14,923 nt of DNA, taken from positions 1-14,923 of the forward strand of contig CAZAJN010000060.1 in the NCBI GenBank assembly GCA_964485555.1, read 5' to 3'. Source of the DNA: GWC2-37-8 sp964485555. GTDB lineage: Bacteria > Patescibacteriota > Minisyncoccia > Moranbacterales > GWC2-37-73. Positions 6,530-12,358 of the stretch are shown here, piece by piece; position 1 is the first letter of the stretch; every line of letters starts with the position of its first letter. The translations under genes were made by a program, and so were the position numbers. Under the pieces are notes generated by a model. The model made no database searches. It was not told where the DNA came from and worked only from the letters and a program-made list of their open reading frames with translations.

Positions 6530-7195
6530 TTATGAACTAATTTTATATCCGATGCCACGTACGGTTTCTATTAGGTCGGCATCCCCAAGTTTTTTTCTGA
6601 TGTTCGTCACATGCACATCCACCACGTTGGCAAACGAATCGAAAGCGAAATCCCAAACATTGCAGAGAATATCATCACGTGTGAGCGCCTTATTTGGATG
6701 GCGCATGAGATATTCCAAAAGTGAAAATTCCTTCAATGTCAGGTGGATCTGATTTCCGTTCCTGGTGACTTTTTTAGCTATTGGGTCAAGTTTGATTTCT
6801 CCGGCTGTCATCTCCATCGGCAGACAAGAAGCCGGTCTTCTTAATATTGCTCTGATTCTGGCTGTGAGCTCATCAAAGGAGAACGGTTTGGTCAGATAGT
6901 CGTCAGCTCCTGCATTGAGGCTCCTCGTCACATCTTTTTTGTCGCTCTTGGCAGTCAGCATCAAAACGGGAATGGAAAGATTTCTTGCTTTCATTTCTGA
7001 AATGATTTCCAGTCCGTCTTTTCCTGGAAGCATGAAGTCCAGGATTACGAGATCATAGTCGTTGTGATGCACCTGGATCTTGCTGAGCGCCTCGGAGCCG
7101 TCAAGAACATAATCAGCCACGAAGCCTTCAGCTGTAAGGCCCTTTTGGATGATCTTAGCCAGATTTTCATGATCTTCAACAATGAGTATTTTCAT
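6530..7195 (-). CDS. OmpR/PhoB-family DNA-binding response regulator
   Basis: The 221-residue protein has an N-terminal receiver (1-118) with E7/D8, phospho-acceptor D53 (VILDFMLPGKDG), T81 and K103 before P104. A winged-helix DNA-binding domain follows (about 128-220) with LTLKEFSLLEYLMRHPNKALTR in the canonical OmpR pattern, the recognition helix around NVVDVHVTNIRKKLG (190-204) and the wing VRGIGYKI (212-219). Length is typical. No kinase gene is adjacent on the same strand, so it is an orphan here; the cytoplasmic kinase at 2794-4377 is a candidate partner. It is transcribed divergently from the sigma-factor gene. Direct repeats of the OmpR/PhoB type stand just upstream of its -35, suggesting that it regulates itself and its neighbours. 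No Shine-Dalgarno sequence is visible. Confidence 0.95.
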   Translation of the reverse strand: MKILIVEDHENLAKIIQKGLTAEGFVADYVLDGSEALSKIQVHHNDYDLVILDFMLPGKDGLEIISEMKARNLSIPVLMLTAKSDKKDVTRSLNAGADDYLTKPFSFDELTARIRAILRRPASCLPMEMTAGEIKLDPIAKKVTRNGNQIHLTLKEFSLLEYLMRHPNKALTRDDILCNVWDFAFDSFANVVDVHVTNIRKKLGDADLIETVRGIGYKISS

Positions 7196-7250
7196 ATTTC
7201 AGCTTGATTTTAAATGCTATTTCATACAATACAATTTGGATGGATATTAC

Positions 7251-7278
7251 ATAATAGTACAATATATAGCCTTGTCAA
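7251..7278 (-). promoter_or_regulatory. Promoter of the OmpR-family regulator gene
   Basis: On the minus strand, TTGACA (plus-strand 7273-7278) and TATTAT (7251-7256) are spaced by 16 bp. The -35 begins 3 nt from the CTTAATN direct repeats, so a regulator bound there would occupy about -40 to -60. Confidence 0.75.
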
Positions 7279-7281
7279 GGG

Positions 7282-7324
7282 CTTAATCATATCTTAATGA
7301 GTCAAGGAGCACAATGGAAATAAT
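7282..7324 (+). promoter_or_regulatory. Pho-box-like direct repeat and -10 for the sigma-factor gene
   Basis: CTTAATC (7282-7288) and CTTAATG (7293-7299) are separated by ATAT, giving an 11-bp period. A -10-like AATAAT (7319-7324) begins exactly 19 nt after the second repeat, the same spacing as in the single-domain receiver promoter. The site sits between divergent genes and may serve both. Confidence 0.55.
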
Positions 7325-7365
7325 CAATAGGGATTATTCTGTTGTAATCATTAATTTTAAAAGAT

Positions 7366-8067
7366 ATGAAAAAAATAGCCATTGAATTTCTGCAGATGCC
7401 GAGCATTGAAATCAGACCCGCTCAGGATGAATTTTTGGAGGAAAAGCGTCCGTTGGAACAGTTCACGGATGAGGAAATAGTCTCCATGGCCAAGGAAAAC
7501 AAGGAGTATTTCGGATTTTTAGTAGAGCGTTATGAAAGAAAGATGAAAATATATATCAAGCGCATTACTGGCGCTTCCAATGAGACGGTGGAGGATGTTG
7601 TGCAGGAGGTTTTCTTCAAGGTTTATGCCAATATTGATAAGTTCAATCAGGAGATGAAATTTTCATCCTGGATTTATCGCATCGCTCATAACCAAGCCGT
7701 GAACAATTTCCTGTATGAAAAACGCAGAAGAACGGAAAGCCTTCTTTATAATGAAAAAGGTGAACTCATAACGATGCTCCGCGACAGTCATGACATCTGG
7801 AGAGAAATTCAGCAGGGAAACATCAATGAAAAACTTGTTTGCGCACTCTCGCACATCTCCAAGAAATATAAGGATGTCATAGAGCTGAATTATTTTTATG
7901 GAAAAAGTTATCAAGAAATCTCTCAAGAGCTGGGTAAGCCGGTCAATACTATTGGAACCATGCTTAACCGGGGAAGAAAGATTTTGAAAAAAGAATTGAT
8001 AAAAATGGGTGTTGTTTGCGATATTGCCATGGTGCAGATGGAGAAAGATTTCAGCTTCAAGGGCTAG
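7366..8067 (+). CDS. ECF-type (sigma-70 family) RNA polymerase sigma factor
   Basis: The 233-residue protein has region 2 at about residues 47-122 (FGFLVERYERKMKIYIKRI, then ETVEDVVQEVFFKVY contacting core polymerase, then FSSWIYRIAHNQAVNNFLYEKRRR). Region 4 is at about 158-212 (ISKKYKDVIELNYFYGKSYQEISQELGKPVNTIGTMLNRGRKILKKEL in order), the helix-turn-helix that reads the -35. There is no region 3, as in extracytoplasmic-function sigma factors. An N-terminal extension of about 45 residues and a C-terminal tail of about 20 with one Cys are not typical domains. No membrane anti-sigma gene follows, so control may be transcriptional through the upstream direct repeats; this is inference. ATG 7366 is used; Met12 (7399) is an alternative. 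Neither has a Shine-Dalgarno sequence. Confidence 0.92.
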   Translation: MKKIAIEFLQMPSIEIRPAQDEFLEEKRPLEQFTDEEIVSMAKENKEYFGFLVERYERKMKIYIKRITGASNETVEDVVQEVFFKVYANIDKFNQEMKFSSWIYRIAHNQAVNNFLYEKRRRTESLLYNEKGELITMLRDSHDIWREIQQGNINEKLVCALSHISKKYKDVIELNYFYGKSYQEISQELGKPVNTIGTMLNRGRKILKKELIKMGVVCDIAMVQMEKDFSFKG

Positions 8068-8120
8068 AGCTATAATCATATGTGAATGCGATAAGGCAAC
8101 TGGAAATAAAGAATAAAAGG

Positions 8121-8198
8121 TATTATACCCCAGGGCAAAGTCCTGGACCCCTAGGCTCACGCAGCAGAGCTACGAGGTACCTGCCTGCCGGTAGGCAG
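8121..8198. repeat. Composite of short inverted repeats (possible dispersed intergenic element)
   Basis: This GC-richer stretch after the sigma gene holds GGTAT/ATACC (8119-8129), a CCAGG/CCTGG stem with 7-nt loop (8130-8146), a GGTACC palindrome (8176-8181) and the near-palindrome CTGCCTGCCGGTAGGCAG (8181-8198). No coding potential was recognised. The base composition differs from its AT-rich surroundings, which suggests an inserted repeat element rather than simple regulatory DNA. Confidence 0.5.
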
Positions 8199-8226
8199 TG
8201 AAATGAAAATTAATTTTCATTTCACT
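8197..8226. repeat. 30-bp perfect palindrome
   Basis: The 15-bp arms are perfectly complementary with no spacer, centred on TTAA at 8210-8213; the core reads GAAAATTAATTTTC. It directly follows the GC-rich inverted repeats. It could be a cruciform, a binding site for a symmetric protein, or the end of a repeat element. There is no T-tract of terminator type. Confidence 0.85.
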
Positions 8227-8253
8227 CAACTTCACTTGATAATAAGAATATGA

Positions 8254-8281
8254 AAAAGCGCCTTCCTCCGAGGGCGCTTTT
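8254..8281. terminator. Bidirectional intrinsic terminator between convergent genes
   Basis: AAAAGCGCC plus TTC (8254-8265) pairs with GAG plus GGCGCTTTT (8270-8281) around a CTCC loop, with one G-T pair. T-tracts occur on both strands (TTTT on plus, TTTTT on minus). It can end both the sigma-factor transcript and the minus-strand gene that stops at 8301. Confidence 0.88.
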
Positions 8282-8300
8282 GATTTGGTCATGCGGTTGC

Positions 8301-8717
8301 TTATGACCAGTTTGCTAGCAAGTGTTTGATATAGGAAATGTCTCCCATGCAAATTCCGCAGAGGATTTTTCCTTTCAAGGTAAAAGTGATGAGTTTGTTT
8401 AAGATTTCAGCTGTATCAGCTCCTATTTTTTTGTGGGTTCCAAGACCCACAAGTTTTTCCGTTGAAACACTTACGATCTCCATCAGTTCAGGATTTTCAA
8501 TTCTACTCCGGTTTAAGTTGATAACCACCCCGGACTGAGTCAATCTGCCGGATTGACGGAATTCCATGCTGCCGTGTCTTTGGCATAAGTCGCCTTTGAC
8601 ACACTTTACTTTGATTGACAGTTCTCCCGAATAGCTGCTGTTCAGCAGGGAAAGAATCCCAAAATCCAGCAAGACTTCAAGGTGTTCTTGTTCCTGTAAA
8701 AGAGCTTCCAAGCACAT
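8301..8717 (-). CDS. Hypothetical protein with two Cys pairs
   Basis: The 138-residue product was not assigned to a family. It is supported as a gene by a strong Shine-Dalgarno sequence (AAGGAGA on the minus strand, plus-strand 8724-8730, 6 nt from the ATG), a promoter-like sequence upstream and the bidirectional terminator just after its stop. It has no signal peptide or membrane segment. The N-terminus (1-25) is an acidic amphipathic helix. The middle is mixed alpha/beta with a CX5C pair (C39, C45), and the C-terminus holds CX2C (C120, C123 in CGICMG). Four Cys in two pairs could bind a metal or form disulfides. The charged segment SMEFRQSGRLTQSGVVINL resembles a beta-strand region. Function is unknown; a small regulatory or sensor domain is possible but not shown. 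Confidence 0.7.
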   Translation of the reverse strand: MCLEALLQEQEHLEVLLDFGILSLLNSSYSGELSIKVKCVKGDLCQRHGSMEFRQSGRLTQSGVVINLNRSRIENPELMEIVSVSTEKLVGLGTHKKIGADTAEILNKLITFTLKGKILCGICMGDISYIKHLLANWS

Positions 8718-8757
8718 TCGCCATCTCCTTTTATGTGGTAGTTAGATTGGTGATTGA

Positions 8758-8787
8758 TATCTACATTAGCATCCTAGCTGATGTCAA
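8758..8787 (-). promoter_or_regulatory. Possible promoter of the hypothetical minus-strand gene
   Basis: On the minus strand a perfect TTGACA (plus-strand 8782-8787) is followed after 18 bp by a weak TAGATA (8758-8763). The leader to the ATG at 8717 would be about 35 nt and contains the Shine-Dalgarno sequence. Confidence 0.4.
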
Positions 8788-8812
8788 GGTGTTTGTCTAT
8801 TTTTTCTGGTCA

Positions 8813-8841
8813 TTGACTTTTTTGCTAAATAGGTGTATAAT
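8813..8841 (+). promoter_or_regulatory. Near-consensus promoter with no gene behind it
   Basis: TTGACT (8813-8818) and a perfect TATAAT (8836-8841) are spaced by 17 bp. Transcription would start near 8848 and meet a strong terminator about 50 nt later. No annotated gene lies downstream on this strand. Confidence 0.75.
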
Positions 8842-8847
8842 ATAATT

Positions 8848-8904
8848 ATAAGATATGAAATCTGTTCCAAGCAAAAATGCCCAATTGGGCATTTTTGTTT
8901 TTTT
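8848..8904 (+). ncRNA. Candidate tiny RNA (about 56 nt) or orphan attenuated leader
   Basis: The region is defined only by the promoter at 8813-8841 and the terminator at 8873-8904. The RNA would be a short 5' tail of about 25 nt plus one hairpin. An open frame from ATG 8855 runs 33 codons through the hairpin to 8956 and would need readthrough. No known RNA family was recognised. Confidence 0.3.
8873..8904. terminator. Strong terminator, perfect 24-bp palindrome with T-tract
   Basis: Bases 8873-8896 are a perfect palindrome (AAAAATGCCC, AATT centre, GGGCATTTTT), followed on the plus strand by GTTTTTTT. On the minus strand it ends in TTTTT and lies 49 nt past the stop of the large repeat-protein gene. 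It probably serves both directions. Confidence 0.9.
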
Positions 8905-8952
8905 ACTTATTATTGAACGAAGTCAAAGCTTTTCTTTGCGATTAGTGCCTGC

Positions 8953-11900
8953 TTAGTCAACTCTTTCTTTAAGATTTCGATAATGCTTATAGCCATTGTA
9001 GCTCTTGAATAATTTAAATTGACTTTGTATCCTTGGATCCAGTTTTTTGATTTCTCCGTCAGACAAGTCCCGATATGTCTTATAGGTAGATTCTAGAGCA
9101 AGGAAGCTTGCAGAATCACTCTTCTTCATTTCTTTCAGGGTTTTGTAAATATTCCTGGCTTCATCATTTTTATATTTTCTTTTAAATTCTTTATATTTCT
9201 CGCATGTATCTCCGCAATCATCATCATCTGCAGTGAAAACAGTTTGGATGACTGGGGATGGGTTTTGTGGTTCTGGAACCTGAGGAGTTTCGCTGACTGT
9301 TATCGTGATATTTTCACTGTCTGACAATGCTGCATCTGAAACTATGACATCAAAGGAGAATGTTCCAGTTGCAGTCGGTGTCCAAGAGAAAACTCCGGTG
9401 TTTGCATCAATCGTTGCTCCCGCTGGTGCATTCGAACTGAGTGAGAAGGACAAGGCATCTCCATTTGGATCAGAAGCTGCTGCAGTGAAATTCACAGTAG
9501 AGCCAACCAGGACATTTTGTGTTGCAATGTCCATACTTTGCAATGAAGGAGCATTGTTTGCTGGAGCGCCAACTGTCGTTACAGAGAATTCATCGCTAAC
9601 TCCGTTGATATTGAGTGTCGCAGAAGTTGTCGTTGAGAAATCAGATGAAGACAAGAGTCTTACAATAACAGCATCACCATTCGCAACAGTTCCGTCAGTT
9701 GAAGTAAATGGACTTCCGTTGATTGAGTATTCTCCGCCAACTATTGACACAGGCACGCTCACATTTATTCCGCTGACAGTTATTGCTCCTGATTCGATAA
9801 TAGTATTTAGGGCAATATCGGTTTGATCCTCAAAGGCAAAGGCATCAGGAGTTGCATCACTTGGATCTGCCAGGGTTATCACGTTGAATTCATCGCTGAC
9901 ACCACCAACTGTCAGGGTTGCACTTACCGGCGTGGAGAAGTTTTCTGATGATGTCATTCTGATAATGACAGTGTCTCCATTTTCAACTGTGCCTGCTTCT
10001 GAAGTGAATGTTCCACTTCCATTGATTTCATATTCTCCTCCGACAATTGAAATTGCGGTAGGTGAATTTATGCCAGCGACAGCAATTGGATCCGAACTGA
10101 CAAGTAAAGCCAGTGCTACGTCTACTAAATCAGTAAAGGTGAATTGCTCTGGAGTGGTGTCGGGAGCTGGCAGGGTTGTGGCAGTGAAGGTGTCGCTAAC
10201 TCCTCCAATTGTCAACGTAGCATCAACAGGAGTTGAATAATCCGCAGATGAGTTTAGCCGTACTATGACAGTGTCTCCATTTTCAACTGTGCCTGCTTCT
10301 GAAGTGAATGTTCCACTTTCATTGATTTCATATTCTCCTCCTACGATTGAAATTGCGGTAGGTGAACCGATACCTGAAACGATGATGGCATTGGATGTCG
10401 CTTGTGTGTTAAGTTCTACATCGGTCAGATCAGTGAATACGAATGCATCCGGAGTTGTGTCGCTAACATCTGCCAAGGTTGTGACAGTGAAAATGTCGCT
10501 TACTCCACCTATTGTCAAATTGGCATCAGTAGGTGTGGAAAATGTCCCAGCCGAATTTATTCTTACAATTACAATGTCACCAGCATTGACCGTTCCTGTC
10601 TCAGCGGTGAATGTTCCGCTTCCGTTGATTTCATATTCTCCTCCTATAATTGAAATTGCGGTAGGTGAATTTATGCCAGCAACAGTAATGGGGTCTGAGC
10701 TGACAAGCGAAGCTAGTGCCACATCGACTAGATCAGTAAAGGTGAATTGATCTGGAATTGCATCCGTTGGATCAGCTAAGGTTGTGGCAGAAAAAACATC
10801 ACTAACTCCGCTGATTGAAAGAGTTGCATCTGTTGGTGTTGAAAATGAAGCCGAAGATGTTACTCTGACAACAACAGTATTTCCATTTTCAACAGTTCCT
10901 GCTTCTGAAGTGAATGTTCCACTTCCATTGATTTCATATTCTCCTCCGACAATTGAAATGGCCGCAGGTGAATTTATGCCAGTAACAGTAATAGGGTCAG
11001 AAGTGATGGGTGAGCCTAAGGCCACATCTACTTGATCTGCAAAGGCGAATGCATCAGGTGTGACATCCAATGCAAGCGTTGTCACTCTGAAATCATCGCC
11101 GATTCCTCCAATATTGAGCACTGCAGATGTTTGTGTCAAAAAGTTAGAAGAAGAAAGCACTCGCACTACGACTGAATTTCCATTTTCAACTGTTCCTTGT
11201 GCGGAAGTGAACGCGCCTCCATTGATGGCATATTCTCCTCCAGTTACGCTTATCGGTGCGGGAACATTGATTCCGGAGACAATAATTGGTGCAGAATCAA
11301 TAGGGGAACTTAATGGAGCATTTGTTTGATTGATAAATGTGAATGCGTCAGGCGCGGTATCTATTGCCGGATCGGAAATAGTGGTCACTCGAAAATCATC
11401 CCCTCCCGTTCCAACTCTCAAAAAAGTTGTCGTAACTGTTGAATAACTTCCGGACGACATCAATCTCACAACCACTGAATCATTGCTAACGACGGTTCCA
11501 GGCGCCGAGGTGAACGCTCCTTGATTGATTGAATATTCAGCGCCATTATTGATTGAAATCGATGTCGGAACATCTATTCCTGTGATAAGTATAGGAGCGG
11601 AATCTATAGGTGTGCTAAGCGGAACATTTGATTGATTGGGGAAGGAAAATGGATCAGGTGTTGTGTCGGCCAAAGTTGCGGTCACGGAAATGGGTGTTGG
11701 TTCCGGAACAAATGGATTGCTAAGTTCATCTGTAAAGCCTGCAGGGGTGACTGTGACAGTCGAGGTCATGCCGGAAGTTCCTGTCGGAGAAAATCGTACA
11801 TTTGCCAGATTCACTATTCCGGCCATAGGGGCGACTGCGCTGGCAGTTATGGTGGTGATGCCTTCGCCTGCGTCTGCAATCACTGCTCCAGTGAAGGCAG

Positions 11901-12153
11901 GATTAAGAATGATATCGGCATCAGTCAGAACATCAACAACGTTTTCGCTGTAAGTTATGCTTACGGAAAAATCATTGACGGATCCATCTGTGACATTTAC
12001 GGATATGGGCACTACTGCTGAGGATTCGACGGATACTTGGAAATTGTTCATGATTAGTGTTCCAGTGGCGGCATAAACTTTTTGTACCCCCATCAGTAAA
12101 ATACTCGGGATCAACAAAGAAGCCATGATTAATTTTTTTGACATCTGTTTCAT
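8953..12153 (-). CDS. Large exported repeat protein (cohesin-like N-terminus, seven about 100-residue repeats, Ig-like domain, basic C-terminus)
   Basis: The 1066-residue product starts with a signal peptide (MKQMSKKLIMASLLIPSILL, likely cut after VYA at 28). Residues 30-160 resemble a cohesin-like beta domain (VPISVNVTDGSVNDFSVSITY). Seven tandem repeats begin at D163, D265, D363, D464, D565, D665 and D766. Each has a DxTPDxFxF start, GGEYxINGxxFTSxxGTV middle and a closing GGVSDxFxVTT. An Ig/cadherin-like putative domain spans about 866-955 (SDPNGDALSFSLSSNAPAGA then FSWTPTATGTFSFDVIVSD). After a Pro-rich spacer, a different 88-residue lysine-rich helical domain (977-1066) opens with DDDDCGDTC. 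No LPXTG or C-terminal membrane helix is seen. It is likely a surface stalk or adhesin; ligand and anchor are unknown. The ATG at 12153 lacks a Shine-Dalgarno sequence. Confidence 0.88.
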   Translation of the reverse strand: MKQMSKKLIMASLLIPSILLMGVQKVYAATGTLIMNNFQVSVESSAVVPISVNVTDGSVNDFSVSITYSENVVDVLTDADIILNPAFTGAVIADAGEGITTITASAVAPMAGIVNLANVRFSPTGTSGMTSTVTVTPAGFTDELSNPFVPEPTPISVTATLADTTPDPFSFPNQSNVPLSTPIDSAPILITGIDVPTSISINNGAEYSINQGAFTSAPGTVVSNDSVVVRLMSSGSYSTVTTTFLRVGTGGDDFRVTTISDPAIDTAPDAFTFINQTNAPLSSPIDSAPIIVSGINVPAPISVTGGEYAINGGAFTSAQGTVENGNSVVVRVLSSSNFLTQTSAVLNIGGIGDDFRVTTLALDVTPDAFAFADQVDVALGSPITSDPITVTGINSPAAISIVGGEYEINGSGTFTSEAGTVENGNTVVVRVTSSASFSTPTDATLSISGVSDVFSATTLADPTDAIPDQFTFTDLVDVALASLVSSDPITVAGINSPTAISIIGGEYEINGSGTFTAETGTVNAGDIVIVRINSAGTFSTPTDANLTIGGVSDIFTVTTLADVSDTTPDAFVFTDLTDVELNTQATSNAIIVSGIGSPTAISIVGGEYEINESGTFTSEAGTVENGDTVIVRLNSSADYSTPVDATLTIGGVSDTFTATTLPAPDTTPEQFTFTDLVDVALALLVSSDPIAVAGINSPTAISIVGGEYEINGSGTFTSEAGTVENGDTVIIRMTSSENFSTPVSATLTVGGVSDEFNVITLADPSDATPDAFAFEDQTDIALNTIIESGAITVSGINVSVPVSIVGGEYSINGSPFTSTDGTVANGDAVIVRLLSSSDFSTTTSATLNINGVSDEFSVTTVGAPANNAPSLQSMDIATQNVLVGSTVNFTAAASDPNGDALSFSLSSNAPAGATIDANTGVFSWTPTATGTFSFDVIVSDAALSDSENITITVSETPQVPEPQNPSPVIQTVFTADDDDCGDTCEKYKEFKRKYKNDEARNIYKTLKEMKKSDSASFLALESTYKTYRDLSDGEIKKLDPRIQSQFKLFKSYNGYKHYRNLKERVD
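9568..11667 (-). repeat. Seven-unit intragenic tandem repeat, about 300-bp period
   Basis: The array encodes residues about 163-862 of the large protein. Unit lengths are 98-102 codons. Neighbouring units are close at the DNA level: 9965-10018 and 10265-10318 are identical over 54 bp, and the segment beginning at 10021, 10321, 10624 and 10927 recurs with 300-303 bp spacing. Units 3 to 6 are most alike and the outer units have diverged. Confidence 0.92.
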
Positions 12154-12162
12154 ATTGCTGAT

Positions 12163-12202
12163 AGGAATGACACTTGCGCAACTTCGGCGTAGACGGATTC
12201 CT
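12163..12202 (-). other. Possible stem in the 5' leader of the large repeat-protein gene
   Basis: AGGAAT (12163-12168) and ATTCCT (12197-12202) can pair around 28 nt, with a weaker inner pairing. It would end about 10 nt before the ATG at 12153. No good promoter for this gene was found in 12154-12358. Confidence 0.25.
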
Positions 12203-12250
12203 GCTTGTTAATTATTTCTTTTAGTTTTCATACTACCGGCCTTAATCGCT

Positions 12251-12280
12251 AATATTTCAAATTGATATAATTTGAATATT
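12251..12280 (+). promoter_or_regulatory. Promoter -10 within an A/T dyad, upstream of the helicase gene
   Basis: TATAAT at 12266-12271 is perfect, but the -35 position matches poorly. The -10 lies inside an inverted repeat: AATATT-T-CAAATT on the left and AATTTG-AATATT on the right, with one unpaired T. The dyad is between divergent genes and could be an operator for either. The helicase leader would be about 80 nt. Confidence 0.45.
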
Positions 12281-12358
12281 TGGAATTTGAAAGAAGCATG
12301 CTGTCAGCGAGAAGACTTCTTGATTTACACCTTGCCTATTTCGAGGTAGCATTGGTAT

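Noticed and set aside
8121..8198. tRNA-like or attachment-site remnant in the GC-rich gap
   Set aside because: No cloverleaf, no T-loop GGTTCGA-like sequence, no integrase or direct repeats nearby.
8855..8956. 33-codon open frame in the small-RNA region
   Set aside because: It runs through a perfect terminator hairpin and T-tract and has no Shine-Dalgarno sequence; its hydrophobic stretch is mostly the translated T-tract.
9305..11953. Series of open frames on the plus strand opposite the large repeat gene
   Set aside because: They are the antisense of the repeat array; the periodic low-complexity products mirror the repeats, and there are no start signals.
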